This document shows, in pieces, positions 41,119 to 53,950 of a stretch of 64,000 bases of DNA. The DNA comes from Chalara sp. BL73 (lineage: Eukaryota; Ascomycota; Leotiomycetes; Helotiales). The stretch is taken from contig CAKJVC010000123.1 in assembly GCA_918026815.1 (NCBI GenBank), forward strand, positions 310,001 to 374,000, given 5' to 3'. The notes under the pieces are model-generated. The model made no database searches. It saw only the letters and a program-made list of their open reading frames with translations, and was not told the origin of the DNA. Position 1 is the stretch's first letter. Each line of letters opens with the position of its first letter. Made by a program: the position numbers and the translations under genes.

Positions 41119-43046
41119 TTAATAGATATAGCGGAAGCCTATACCCCTGACATCGCCTCTTCGTTCCGAGCCATCATTCTCGGCTACTTCTAGCTTCTTG
41201 TTCTCACGGATGTGAATTCTACGGCGATGTTAAATCAGGATTCGCATCGGAATTAGTGTCTGCGAGGAACTTACAATCTTAAAGCAAATGCCAATAGTGC
41301 TACCAGGACACAGAGGCCCGCGACTGCTGCTCCACCCGCAAGATATCTTGGACCGTCTCCTAATGGATACATGTATGGCCCATAGATATTTGCACCGTTG
41401 CCTAAGCAAGAAATCAGCAAATGCACGACAATAACTAAGTAAATGAAGAGCATACCAATCATATTACAAATTGCAATCGAAGCGCTTCTCTTCACTAACG
41501 GTCGGGGAAAGCTGTTGGCGACCCAAGCCACAAGAATCTGATACGCAGGCACAGCTCCAAGGGGCATGAGGAACATGGCGAAGAAACGTACTGGGGTGTT
41601 TAGGGTTGAAACGATGAGAATATTCCCGACGCAGGAGATGCCGAGGAGGGTGATGATGTGGATCGATCGATCGCCGGTTTTGCCGGAGGTGTAAGTTACC
41701 AACAGTGAAACAAGAAACGTGAGGAACCACTGAAGAATTATTATTAGTAAGAAATTCTACAGCGAGTCATGGAGTTTCCAGAAACGATTAAGAAATGAAA
41801 CGGCTACTTACGACAGGAGCGGTCAACAGAAGGGTAATGATCTTCCCGTAGCCCAATGTCTTCACGATAGTGGGGAAGAAGTATTGAAATGTCTGCGTAA
41901 GCAAACTGGTATGCTGGAAGACGATGAAAACATAGAGTCTATAGTCTTTAAGGGCAAGCTTCAAGCCCTGGAAAACAGACACAGAAGTTGTATCATCTTG
42001 CTCCTTGACATCATCAGCGAGCCTCCATTGCGCGAATCGTCGCTCCTCATCCGAGAGCCATTTTGCTGTTGCTGGGAAATCCGGAAGGGAGACACTAGCC
42101 CCCGTCAGTTACGCAATTTGTGGGTGGAAACGGGATCAAGTACGCTGCAGCGATGGCGACGCCGACCGTGATTACTCCTTCAATTATAAAGAGCCATCTC
42201 CAACCTGCAATTCCATGGGCTCCTTCAAGACCTCCAAGAACACCGGCTGCGAGAAGCCCGCCGAACATATTGGCTATGGAACTACCAGCATAGAACCTGA
42301 AAATTTAATCAGAATTTAGTACTAGCCTACTGGCGGACACTTACCATGCAATTCGGTAAGCTAGCTCAGCTCTCGTGTACTGCAGAGTTCCTTGTCAGGC
42401 AATATTAATATGGAAAATAAACATACATACCCAAGAAGACATCAGCATCACCGCCCCAGGAAAGAACGGTGCCTCCACCACCCCCAACAGCATCCTACAA
42501 GCCAACAATGACCCAAAACTCTGCGATGCCGCCTGAGCCGCAGAAATGGCGCCCCAAGCCGCCATCGCCAGTCCCAGGAACAGCGATGGCCTCACTCTCG
42601 TCAACAACAAGTTCGCCGGAAGCTGCATAGTGATATAGCCCTTTTCGCGCCACATCAGCTCTCGGTGCCATATGGCCATGCTCATGCTCATTCGTGGGGG
42701 GAAGGGGATAGGGTAGAGAGAAACGGAAAGGAGGAGGGGGAGTGGACACACTTACAACGAACAGAACGCTGGTAGCCAGGTTGAAGTCTGTCCCCTTCAT
42801 TCCCAGATCGTGCTCCAGCGTTCCGAGGCGCGCTTGTGCGAGGTTCGAGCGGTCGAGGAAGTTGAGGAGGTACATGAGGATAAGGAGGGGAAGGAGGCGC
42901 CAGTCCAGCTTGCGGAGGAGCCGTGCCTGGGCTTCGGGAGAGAGGTTATGTGGGGCGGTGATAACGGAGGGGGAAGGCTCATGGTGAGATACTGAGAATT
43001 TGTGGGAGGATTCGGAGGGGATGCTTGGAGAAGGAGTTGAGGGCAT
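41119..43046 (-). CDS. MFS transporter, allantoate permease (Dal5/ACS) family (490 aa)
   Basis: Eight exons were built on the minus strand: 43046-42756, 42640-42431, 42379-42345, 42296-42144, 42094-41812, 41729-41456, 41401-41275 and 41218-41119. They sum to 491 codons. An apparent stop near 42100 disappears with a 49-nt intron carrying a TAACTGAC branch. The N-terminus (about 50 residues) is Ser/Pro-rich and cytosolic. NFLDRSNLAQARL ends the first membrane helix and is typical of the anion:cation symporter family that takes up allantoate, nicotinate, vitamins or other carboxylates. GWRWLFIIEGVITV in the middle and GIGFRYIY at the C-terminus are also standard. The substrate cannot be assigned. 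It sits at the plasma membrane by family. No biosynthetic partner genes are next to it. Confidence 0.9.
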
Positions 43047-44511
43047 GGCGGTGGAATATGATTTTGCAAGATGGCGGTGAGGTCCAGTTTGCGGAAGGTA
43101 GAATAATGGGTTTTACGAGATGTTACAAGTGGTGTTTTCACTGCCTATCTCGTTGGGCAAGAAAAGATAAGGCGGTACGCCGTCATATATGATTATGGAA
43201 TGGGGAGAAGTGACACCGCCCATTTTTGAATCTCGGTAGATACTGCGAGTTTATCAGGTTACACTGGACGCTGATTATCTAATTATAATGGGTATAACTT
43301 AGATAAGGTTGCACGCGGAACCCGTGACGGGGAGGTTTGGGCGGGAGACGGGTAATCGGCGGGGATGACGATGAATTCTGGGGAAGTGGGATGATGAGGG
43401 GAAATGGGAAAAGTGGAGGGTTCCCCCCCATTAAAACCCCCTTTTCTTGGCAGGGCTGCTCGCTGAAAAGTCATACCGAGTCGATGGTTTCACAGTTACG
43501 TCAGTTGCCACATAGAGATGGCATGGGGAGAGACGCGTCATGGGTTGAAAAAACAAAAGCATATGAAATAAAGTAGAGAGCCAACGACAAAGGACAAGAC
43601 AGGCAGGTCAAAAAGGGACCCATGTTATTCTTCTTTCACCCCCAAAAGTCAAAAATACGAAATGCAACAGAACTTCCAACACAACAGGAATCACAGCTTC
43701 TAAGTGGCCAATGAAAGTTTGATGGCCGCTGAAAAATGTTGCTTCGTGAGCTGTCCGAAAACTCTAAGTGTAAGACGTTATACCCAAACGCGAAGCAAGT
43801 CCGAAAAAAAGCAACAAGATATAGGGTCCAACAAGGCGAAAGCTTGCAAAGATGCAAAAGCCAATCTCTCAAATCGCCAAAAGCTGACTCGAGCATAAAG
43901 ATGGCGTTCGCCTTGAATTGGTTCAGCGTTGAAGATCATGTTGGCAGTGGTGCAGGTTTCAGCACATATATCTCCGCGGTTTTTCAATCTGGAGGCTCAC
44001 TATTGATATTTATAGGCGAGGATGCAAGGGTTCAGTCCTATGTAGCCACTCGTTTAAACTTTTCAGGCGCATGGGCCTACATCAGTTCGCATAAGTCTTG
44101 CTAAGAGGCTTGAGATCGACGTGTAGCAAAACCTTATTGTTTAGGACAGGTGCATGAACCTGCATCTCCCCAAATTTCGTTATACATTGGAGACGAATAG
44201 AGTAGAGAGCCAAACCCTGGTAGCAAAGAAAGTTAATTTCACGATATGCAACAAAGGATATATTTAATGGACTGGATTGGGCGGTTTGCTACAATATGAC
44301 TCGTCAGGTGGCTTGAGGAAGTTTGAAACATGAATGAGAACATGGAGGCGGCCTGCAGATATGTTGACGTTTTTGTTTCTGCCAGTGGCTTTTGTCTACT
44401 TAATATACCGTTGCCGCCCTAAACGCCAAAATATTCATCCTGAAAAGTCCTCTATACTCCCTTCTTGAATGTCGTGGCTACTCTCCTTGCGCGTATTTGA
44501 TTCCAATTGGA
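43047..44511. other. Intergenic, MFS promoter and MTD1 3' flank
   Basis: A 1.46-kb stretch with purine-rich runs near 43320-43430 and no convincing gene. Short frames at 43736-44104 have no recognisable similarity or splice support. Confidence 0.5.
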
Positions 44512-45587
44512 CTAGATCGCTTTCTGACTCTCTGGGCCGGCCTTGCTCCTCTCTGCCGCCAGACTTCTCTGGTTATGTATCAATCGAATCAGGTTCCGCA
44601 GAAGCACCGCAATGGTGACTTTGCCAATTGCGGGGACGTAAAGGCTAGCCACCTCCTTGACCTGTGGCCCAAAGTTTTTCTCTGACGAGAAATTGATGCA
44701 TGTAGCACCGTCCCGTAAACGTTGCGTATCAACCTTAAACTTCTCCCCCGGTACACCACTAATCACCACGTCGCTTAAAGGAAGACAGTCGCTAAGTTCC
44801 TTCACTTGTTCAGGTGGGAGTGAGACGTTATGCCTATTATTCTTTATACCCGATCCACGAGTGAAGAGCTGGATCCCATCCAGGTCGACTGAATAAACGT
44901 GCGCACCATCGTTTGCCAAAAGTGCTGCGAGGGGCCGGCCAACGACTTCAGAACGATTGATAACAGTTATTGTTTTGCCAAAAAGTCTGTTGCCATAAGG
45001 CAGACGTGGGTTATAGATATGTAGAAATTCGAGGACTTTGACAACAGCCAGAGGCGTGCAAGGTAGGATAGATTTCAGGTTGTTTGTAGGAGGATCTAGG
45101 AACCGGATATTCTGGTACATATTGAAGACATATTGGTGATTTAGGCCCTCGACATCTTTCTCCATAGCTACAACCTGGCGGATATATGCGTCTTGTGTTG
45201 AGGGCGCTGGGAAGATTGGGTAGTAAACAATGATGCCATGGACTGATGAATCAACATTTGCTGCCAGGATGGCTTCTTCTATCTCTCCTTTATCAACAAT
45301 GCGCAGGTCAAAGTCAAAACCACTATAATGTCCGTTAGTTCTGCGACAAGAAGAGACAGCAAGCCTGCTTTTAGTGTGCAGGAAGTCACTGCTTACTTCT
45401 CTGTGCATGTCTTCGCACTCCAATCTGCGTATGCTTTCGCTGCCGGATCTTCATTTGCTAGAAATCCAACCAATTTTGGCTTCAGCTCCAAAGTCTTTAA
45501 CCCATCACGTACCTCATCCAGCAGCCCTTTTGCAACCGTGCTTGCCAGATATACCTTGCAATGGTTTTCAGCAGCCAAAGAAGCCAT
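44512..45587 (-). CDS. MTD1: NAD+-dependent methylenetetrahydrofolate dehydrogenase (333 aa)
   Basis: Two exons (45587-45397 and 45322-44512) are joined across a 74-nt intron with a GTAAGC donor, an ACTAAC branch and a TATAG acceptor. The join restores KTCTENGFDFDLRIV. The enzyme oxidises 5,10-methylene-THF to methenyl-THF with NAD+ in cytosolic one-carbon metabolism, supplying formyl units for purines. Visible marks are GIIVYYPIF, KDVEGLNHQYV, PCTPLAVVKVLEFL for folate binding, and GKTITVINRSEVVGRPLAALL, the Rossmann loop. VYVPAIGKVT-like sequence near the end is also conserved (here LYVPAIGKVTIAVL). The length fits yeast Mtd1, and the formyl-THF synthetase domain of C1-synthases is absent. 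It diverges from MMS19 across about 2 kb. Confidence 0.93.
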
Positions 45588-47660
45588 TGCACGACGATTT
45601 CGGTTTAAAATCGACGAAGGCTGATTATGGATAGGCTTGTAAGATCAACTCGATGTACAACGCGGATTTCGTTCCAGGCCGATTCTAGAAAGGCCTGAAC
45701 GGTTGTTGCAAGGTTTGATTGCTTCGCGCACGAAGGAGGTGGTGCTGGCGGGGTAATTACAGCGAATTCGGTCGTGATTGAACGCCAGCACTTATTGAGC
45801 ATTGAGCAAATATGTTTGCTGACTATGCAGATCGTCTGCTCCACAGGTTCAAAGCAACATAACGTAATTATTCCACTAGGATATCCTCACAGCTGCCTCT
45901 ACACTGTTGAAATCTCACGTCACTTTGGATAAAAAGATTTTTCTCTTATCTTATCGGGCGGGGTCGCCCGGACATGCCCCATCTGTATATTGTACAGTAC
46001 ACAGCACCTGTATTATATTTTAGTAACATGCACACAACTGCAAAATAATTCACAACCAGCAACTGGCAGCTATTAGATATTATATTATGGGATTGAGTAG
46101 TTGATGATGCTGCGACATGTCTGTTTCTTCAAGCAACCACAGTAACATAGAATAAAAATATTAACAACCTTGTGGTCCTATCAACCCCAGTCTAACCAGG
46201 ACCAGGTCTCCAGATGCATCGTCTCTTCTTCTTTCGACTTCAAAAAGTCAGGATGCTATAATCACAGCATATCTCCTTCAGATTATGCTGGCCTCATATT
46301 ATTCTTTCCAAAGTTGTAGGCGTAAGAATTCGTTAAACTAGGGGCTGCCTCTATCGTCTTAAAGCCATCGCGGAAATTCCACAGAAACCAATCCGAGCCG
46401 ATCACTGGCGGATGGGGGACTCCCAAGACTGATTTAATTATGTATCGTGAGTCGCTTTCTTGTAGGGTATTTGAATCGAGTCAACCGTGAATCCAAGATT
46501 GAAACTATGATGCCACTTCTACTCAGGGCTTGTCTCTAGTAACGAATCGCGCCTCAATTCTCAGGCGAAAATTGAGCTAGACAAGGATTATAAAGTCTTG
46601 TCTTCGATTTTGATATACTCCCAAGCCTGAGCCTCGCTTTCTTATTCCTCTTCCTATCTGTACAACCCTCATCAACACCTCCGTCTTCCAGAATCTCCAG
46701 ACGTTAAGACACAGATTGGTATGCTACTCTCTTAAGATACATCTTTAGCCAATCTACCCACAAGCATACACAAGATAGAGGGTACAATATCTTGTAATGA
46801 CTCGCTGTGCAGAGAGTTTCTGCACGGCTTAGAGTCTTGCTTTGCCTTTTCCCTTTCACAGATAATGAGTTCTTCTGTCGTTCATGACTCACCGTGGGAT
46901 GATATCATTGCATGTACATGTATTAGAGTCACATACAAGTACAAAAGCAACTCAATTGAGGAAGCCAAACCCGCAGCAAAGGTTCTACACAGCTCGGGTC
47001 TCGGACTTTCGTTCAATATATTTGGTTAACCCCTTGGAGTTCTCCTTAGCACATGCAACGGTCCGGTGGGCTACGTTCGTCTTTGCTACACCTAGTTCTC
47101 CACCTTGATAACTTTCTTTCCTTGAGTGTCTTTCATTGGATTCTCTTTCCTGTGACGCAGTTAAATGAATCGACATAACCGACTTGCCTAATCTATTGCC
47201 ATCCTCTTGCTGTCATATACCTCATTCCATACAGATTCCTCAATTCTATAGAGTTTCCAAGCCCATAATTCGATGTTCGTTGCTATGTTACTCGTTTGAT
47301 GGATTGGCAGCCTTCGACTTTATTCATTTTTTGTGTTTACATCTATCGGCTTTTACCTTTCTTGCGAGTCCATGAGCCACTTTTCAAGGCGTTTTTCCTT
47401 GTTTGATACATTGAAAATTCCACGAATCTGCTACGCCCGTTATCATATAGACCCTATTTCAATGTTATTATTTCTTGATTACTCAATCAGCGCGCTTTCG
47501 AATTGATTAAGTTTATTGATTTATGACTGCCTCTCCATCCTTGTTAGATGTTTTCAATGTATTGATGACCTCGATGATTCTACTTCCCTCAGTTAAACTA
47601 CGCGACTAGTTCTGTTTTGTACATTGGAATGTGTGCTAATTTGTACATCAAGTGTAGACG
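45588..47660. other. Long divergent intergenic region between MTD1 and MMS19
   Basis: 2.07 kb without a recognised gene. A pyrimidine-rich stretch at about 46620-46700 looks like the core-promoter or 5'-leader composition common before fungal transcription starts, so a long leader or a small unrecognised gene on the plus strand is possible. No RNA gene was found by eye. Confidence 0.5.
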
Positions 47661-50600
47661 ATGGGGACTGATACGCCACCTCCACCGCCATTCCAACCAA
47701 CGCCTCCTCTATCTCACAAGAATCGTACCCCACGTGATTACATGGTTACTACCTCCGTTGGTGACCGAAATGCAATCGTCACGGATATTGCTGGTCGTAT
47801 GTATAATCGCACTATACAGGATGATATATAACTAAAATCTATCAGGAATTGAGCTTGGCGACTTCAGTGTTGCACAGCTGGTCCGCGAGCTTGGGCCGTT
47901 TGTTGCTGAGGATTCTCCACTGACTCAGATCAGCGATGGTAAGTGTACCGCTCGGTGCCAATGTCTTGTTAGACTAATATTGAAAGGCATCGCTCTCCTC
48001 ACTGCTGTCCTTGGCCGACTTGAACTACATCAGGCTCTTGACAGGCATCAAGGTATGATGCTCGATTTTAGTTCTGTAGCCTACCACTAACCTTCATAGT
48101 ACACCTCCTTGTCGAGTACTATACCGCTCGACTGGTTGGTTCTGGAACCGCGGATCACTACCGCGCGGCCATCCAGCAGACAGCTCAAGGCTTGGCTGTT
48201 CTTGCAACTATAGAGGGACGATTTCTTCCTGGCGATAGCGTATGACCCCAGCGGCATGAATTATGCAGTTCTTCCCCTTAAAGCGTTGAGTTCAATCATA
48301 TTTTCCATTTGCGACTCATGTTATGAATATTCATATCTGCTTTCGACATGTTTAGGGCCAGGACCAATCATCAATCCCCTTTATTTTCGCAGAAGGCTTC
48401 CTGTAAATTAACTCTTCCTTTAACTAATTCTATCTAGGCAGAGATTTCGAAAGCGGTATTCCATGTTGATAGCAGCCAAGTGCTGAGAGACTTGAAAGCC
48501 GTCAGCCGCCTTTCACTTTTCAATCTCTTAGAGTTATTATCCAAAAAATATAAAGCAGCGTTAAGTCGTGATCTAGGGAAGGATGAGTTTGCCAAAGGCA
48601 TTGTGTCCATGGCTCAATTTGAGAAGGATCCATCTTGTTTACGGGTGCTTTTTGGTATCTACGAGGAATTTGGCAAAACCTGGGGCCTCAATGAGCAGAC
48701 GTATATGTTGATTTGGGAGTCATACGTTCGGTATTTCCCAATTACTCTTGCTACTGCAGCAACCGATCCATCTGTGCCTACTCCAGACCAGCTTCGGGCT
48801 CTTTTGCTCTCCTGTTTTGTCTCAAATGACATATACGCTGCCGAGGCTTTTCCAAGATTGATTGACATGCTCGACACCAATCAAGACCTCTCCGCTAATA
48901 CGAAGGTACGTTTTTTTCTCTGTATGCAAGATGAAAATCTGACTTTGAGCAGAGGGATGTATTTCACACTCTGGTGGCATGTGTTTCTCAATACGATTTT
49001 GCCACGGTGCTTCAATTTGCCCCCAAAGTTTGGGAGTCTATCAAATTCGAAATCTGGAACGGTGAAAACGATGACTTCATATCTGGCTCGCTCACAGTTA
49101 TCAACGCATTGGGACAGAAATTAAGCTCAAATTTTCACGATTGGGATGATGAGCTCAATAGTTCAGCACGATTTCTCATTGAAACACTCAAGGAGTGCAA
49201 AGAAAAGATACTCGACTCAAAGCAACGCTATATGCTTGCAACAGGCCGAATTATATATGCGATTGGGTCGTCATCTCCATGGGCATTTTCTTGGGTGATC
49301 AAGAAAGTTTTACCTTCACTTCTCACTTTTTGGGATGACTTGAGCGTTACGTCAGAAAAGGCCGCGATGTTAGGAGTATTTAATCGCATCTTACAAGCAC
49401 GGATTGATGTGGCGGAAGAGGTGGACTCCACCTTAGCGAACCAGGAATCCACCCAAGAAGTGCGGAATTATTCTTCTGAAAGCAAGAAAAAGCTTCAGAA
49501 TGTTCTTCGGCCATTCAAGGATCGACTTGTTGAAGTGTATTGGAGCGCAACAACACAGCCAAAAGAACAAACAGCGTTCAGAATTCAGACTGTCAAGGGG
49601 CTAGCCTCTCTCATGGCATTCGATGAGTTCCTTGGCGATATGGAGAAAGGCACAATCATCGAATCGTTAAATAAGATCGTGCTCGATAAAAACGAGCTTT
49701 CAGATGTCTTGGCTGAGAGCACTACCGCACTAAGTCAAATCTCCATAGCGGATCCAGACAGATTCCGCGATATTACGCTAGCAAATTTCACGTCTAAATT
49801 ACCGAGTTCAATTAATGATGAAGCAAACAAAGACTTGGCCATCCACGTCTTAGACGCTTTACTTCAAATTTCCTGTACAAGAATTTGTAATACAGACTGG
49901 CAAAAAGATCCGAATCCCAGATTTGCTGTTTTCAACATCTTCCAAAAACAGCTTCTTAAATTTGTCAGAGATTTGGGCTTCGATCAATTAGCTTACATCT
50001 CGCTGGCCCTTGGTGCGATATTCCGTGGTCTGAGCTTGTTCGATGCCGCGTTAGATCAAGAGGCAGTTTCTAGCTCTATGACTGCTCACTCAGCAACACA
50101 TCCATACTCGTTTGTTGTGGAAGAGCTTCTTGCAAAGTTTGTGAAGCATCATAAGCTAGAGAATGAATCTTATGTAGGACTAGGTTTCACTATCCCACAG
50201 GATCAGACAGAATTACAACACGCTCTTTCGTTGCTAGGGGATATCCTTACTTTGGCGACGAGATCTAATCAGACTACACCAAGTAACAGCTTTCTGAACG
50301 ACAATACATTGGGATCCAGTGAAATATGGCCGCTGTTATGTAATATATCCGAATCTGAGTTAACTGGCGCGTACATTAATCAGTTCGACACACGTAAGGG
50401 GCCATCAGATAAGTGTTTGGTTCTTGTGCTTTCAAAGTCTCTGGTAGCAGGACTTCGGCGAGAGGTCAATCTTTCCACCAAACGGTATACAGATAGAAAG
50501 CTAATTATTGTACAGGACAAGGACAAGCTCGGCTTCGACGTTGGAGCCGTTACCATATCAATGATCCAAAACGTACTCGCGGGTGACGAAAACAGCACCC

Positions 50601-51490
50601 CTTTCACTCGAATAGCAGCTCTCCAATTCCTGCAGCTCCTCGTCAATAAGTTCGGAGCTAGCGGAGCTGCCTCTGGCAAAAAGGATGTCACGGTCGCCCA
50701 GTATCTCGAGGAAATCGTTAAAGAAACCGATATATCAGCCAACGACATCCTTGCAGAGCGCATCCTACAGGTTCTGACCTACTACACGACCGCAGCACTC
50801 GCACGGTGCGATCCATCAGACCGTGCATTTCTCAACCTGATGGTTGCCAAGATCGCAGAGCCCAAACTAGGTCGCAAAGTCGCGCAGTCTTTCCGCATGC
50901 TTCTCCACCCATCTGATGTTCTGCGCAAGGAGAACTTCGCCATAATCCGTCCTCTACGCCAAGGTCGACTTTACAACCACGTAGTCACTGATCTCATCGC
51001 ACTATGGCGCTCGACCACTGAGCCAGACATAAAGAACAGTTACCTCGTCGCCCTCACTGCCATTCTCTCATCCATGGACCCAGATGTATATCTCGATAAC
51101 GTGGAGACAATCCTCCCGCTCCTCCTGGAAGGGACGAATATCCCAAATGATGACTGGACGAAACTCGCCTGCATAACCTGCATCCGGAAGCTCATCCCTC
51201 TTCGTCCACAAGCTGTAGCGTCTCACCTAGACAGTGTAATCAACCGCATGACGGATCGCACAAGAAACACGTACTTCAGTCCTTCGGACAGCAACGCCGC
51301 GTGCCGTGCTGCGGCTGTCGATATCCTGGCGCTGCTCACGAAGCATGTGGATATCAATGCGTTGCTGAAACGGAAGAGCAAGGTTATGGTGGAGCTGGAT
51401 GGCGCGGTTGATGATGTGAGCAATGTTGTGAGAGAACGTGCCCAGCGATGCAAGCTGGCTTGGTTCAATCTTATTGCTCCTTCTACTTAG
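47661..51490 (+). CDS. MET18: MMS19/MET18-type cytosolic Fe-S assembly and DNA repair factor (about 1146 aa)
   Basis: Six exons, 47661-47796, 47846-47938, 47987-48052, 48100-48239, 48438-48905 and 48953-51490, keep one frame. MMS19 is the HEAT-repeat scaffold of the CIA targeting complex, which inserts Fe-S clusters into DNA polymerases, XPD-type helicases and other targets. The N-terminal domain is visible as DYMVTTSVGDRNAIVTDIA, ELGPFVAEDSPL and FAKGIVSMAQFEKDPSCLRVL, then YVRYFPITL. The long last exon gives helical repeats ending VVRERAQRCKLAWFNLIA, the conserved C-terminal HEAT block. An in-frame TAG just before 47661 supports the start. The fourth intron (48240-48437, 198 nt) is unusually long and could hide a micro-exon, though the candidate I tried breaks the frame. 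The gene ends 493 bp from EMC3, tail to tail. Confidence 0.9.
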
Positions 51491-51982
51491 GCTGTGCAGA
51501 GATGGGTAGAGGGTGTGGGTTGTGCATAGCGAGGCGTTTGGGTGGGAGAAATGCTTTGATATGAATAGATGAAATTACATATATACGGGATGGATCAAAT
51601 TCAATTGATTCTTCCGTGTTGACTAGTCTTATACGATGCAAGCAGTGCACAGTATTCCAAATAACATTTCACTATAAAAGGATATTTGATTCATTTTCTT
51701 GCGATCTAATTCAGCAAACTTTAGGTAGCATGCTCAACTTTGATAATAGATGTGATGTACTTTAGATCTGTATCTTGTTAAGTGCTGTAATGCGTGTTGC
51801 TCCGCGCTCCGTCGCAGAGGTTGAGACATGGCTTCTAACTTCACAAGCCAACATGTCGCCTTGAGGCAGTAGCCGACACAGCCTATCGCACAACCAAGCC
51901 ATCTTTTACGCAATGATCTACCTGCTTGCCCAAGCAGGATCTCTAAGTATATCTCAAACCGAGGTCCTATTCTATACCCATC
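51491..51982. other. Intergenic between convergent MMS19 and EMC3
   Basis: The 3' flanks of the two genes; no other feature seen. Confidence 0.6.
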
Positions 51983-52984
51983 CTACACCTTCAGCGACTT
52001 CAAAAGCCTATCCTCGACGCCATCTAGAACATAGTGATGTGCCTGAACAGCCAAGTTCTCTGCCTCAGCTTGAAACTGCTTGTCTGGGTCTTGTCCTGGA
52101 CCGAACATGTTCGCACCAGCACCTGGGCCCATCTGTCCCATCTGCTGGGCTGTCTGGCTTGCCGCTGAACACGAGTTTAGTATTTGGTGGTGAGGAGACG
52201 AAAAAGGGGAGATCTTACCATTATCACTTCCAAGTAGGTAGTTAAATACAGATTGCAGTCCGAAGATGCAGAGCACATACCAGGAGATGGACGACATCCA
52301 CTGCGGATCCATATCTCTGGTTGCGACGCCAGCTTGCAACATGCTCTTAAACTTGATCGTCAATGGAAACGGAAGACGAACTATCTCCCATCAGTATTCT
52401 TCCTTATGCCAGCTTCCTCAGAAATACTTACTGACAACAAATCCCGAGAAAAACGCATTGATCCAACCCATGATCAGCGTTTGCGGGACCATCATCATCA
52501 TGTTCCCCTTCATCATGCCCATCATGCCATCCATAGCGGCCGGGTCAGTCATCGGGTTCGGCGCCGCTTGTCCCTTCTTCTCGGGCTCCTTCAAGAACGC
52601 TCCTTCTTCATAGGCAGTAACGAGGTAGTCTCTGCGGGCGTTGAAGGAGGCGTGCGAGATGGTGTTGCCGTTCATGCGCAGGTTTATGCCGCGCAGGAGG
52701 GAGCGCTGCTCGCGGATGGCGGCGAGCTCTTGTTTCTTGGGTGGTGTGGCCATTAGAACCGTGGCATAGTGACGCAGGACACCTGTGAGAATCTGCAGGA
52801 TAAATTAGATTCAGTACTACGCAAGGCCAGAGACAGAGCCCCGAAATGCGTACCATAACTATTGTGATAGGTATCAATATCCAGTAGCTGATGATCAGTT
52901 AGCAGCGGTTCCACCGCTTCTCAAGAGGGCGGCATACAATAGCTGAGGATCCCGGTGGATCGTCTGTATAGGTATTTGCGCCAT
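51983..52984 (-). CDS. EMC3: ER membrane protein complex subunit 3 (261 aa)
   Basis: Five exons (52984-52938, 52887-52854, 52792-52432, 52380-52219, 52164-51983) total 786 nt. EMC3 belongs to the Oxa1/YidC/Get1 insertase superfamily and is the catalytic core of the EMC, which inserts tail-anchored and polytopic proteins into the ER membrane. The first helix, FYWILIPITIVMILTGVLRHY, is followed by the basic cytosolic coiled coil (KKQELAAIREQRSLLRGINL). Then come NPMTDPAAMDGMMGMMKGN, a Met-rich loop, and two further membrane segments (MVPQTLIMGWINAFFSGFVV and WMSSISWYVLCIFGLQSVF). FPLTIKFKSMLQAG and DMDPQWMSSISWYVL are family signatures. The C-terminus is hydrophilic. The gene is divergent from SPC2 with 239 bp between the start codons. 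Confidence 0.95.
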
Positions 52985-53223
52985 GATGAGCGATTCTGCA
53001 CCTGCTCTTCGGACAATTGATGCTGTTGTATAGAATATCAATGTGTGAAATCAGGACGTTGCAAGTGCACGCTAAATTCGGATGATCCCGAGCACCGCGA
53101 TGTCTTGGCTCAGCCTTCCATCAAGACACGTTCATGTTGCCGGATTCAAAGGACAACTCAAACCCTCAATTCTCCGCATTCACAATTCTTGTTCTCCTTC
53201 TCGTATTAGCAAGTCTTCTAATC
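52985..53223. promoter_or_regulatory. Shared divergent promoter of EMC3 and SPC2
   Basis: Only 239 bp separate the two start codons, so both genes must draw on this region or on sequence inside each other. No TATA box is obvious. A pyrimidine-rich stretch precedes SPC2 (about 53165-53215). Co-regulation of two ER protein-biogenesis factors is an inference. Confidence 0.6.
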
Positions 53224-53950
53224 ATGGCTTCTCAAGAGAAAATCTCAGTGCATTCGCTGTCAGGTGTGTTAGCTTCAACCAATTTCCTAAAGTACATACT
53301 AATACAACCTAGACCTCAAAAACACAACGGACGATGCCCTCCCCGCGTACCTCAACTCCCTGTCCTTCAAACAATCGCACATCCTCAATGATGTGCGACT
53401 AGCACTCGGCTACTCCGCCTTCATTCTCTGTGCCGTGACCTTCTATTGGGACTACACCTGGGGTTTCGAGTCTACCAAGTTTTACACTGCCATTTCCGTC
53501 GCCACATACGCCCTTATAAACACCATCCTCACCTATTGGATCTTCTATGTTGAAAAGGGGACAGTATATGACGGGACTCTGAAGAGTGGGGAAAGGATCA
53601 AGATCGCGAGCGAGACAAAGAAGCATGTTCCAAAATATAACTTGAAGGTCACAACATGGGCGAATAAGGACGCCCCGGGTGTGACGCGGAAGGTGGAGGG
53701 AGAGTTTAGACAATGGTTTGACGCGAAGGGATATTTTGTTGCGCAGCCTTTCCAGGAACTGCTTGCGAGCAATGTGGCGCTCATTGGAAAGGCCGATCCT
53801 GCGAGGGCAGTCAAGAAGGAGGTTAAGAAGGCAGAGGGGCCAAGTAAGACAATGGATGAGAAGTGGGCGGCTTTGTTAGCGGAGAGTACTGGTGTGGAAG
53901 AGAGTGAAAGTCCGGCACCCAAAGGAAAGAGGAGAGGAAAGAAGGCATGA
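53224..53950 (+). CDS. SPC2: Signal peptidase complex subunit 2 (225 aa)
   Basis: Exons 53224-53263 and 53313-53950 are joined over a 49-nt intron with a TACTAATAC branch, giving SLSDLKNTTDDALPAYL. Spc2 (SPCS2/SPC25) is a non-catalytic ER membrane subunit that links signal peptidase to the Sec61 translocon. KQSHILNDVRLALGYSAFIL leads into the first helix, and FYTAISVATYALINTILTYW is the second. VEKGTVYDGTLKSGERI and YNLKVTTWANK are typical of the cytosolic domain. The end is Lys-rich (PKGKRRGKKA). The length and two-helix hairpin fit the family. Confidence 0.93.

Noticed and set aside
42040..42171. Frameshift or nonsense mutation in the MFS transporter
   Set aside because: A 49-nt intron (42095-42143) with a good branch site removes the stop and restores the expected sequence.
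43736..44104. 122-codon plus-strand ORF as a gene
   Set aside because: No recognisable motif, and it overlaps other equally weak frames on both strands.
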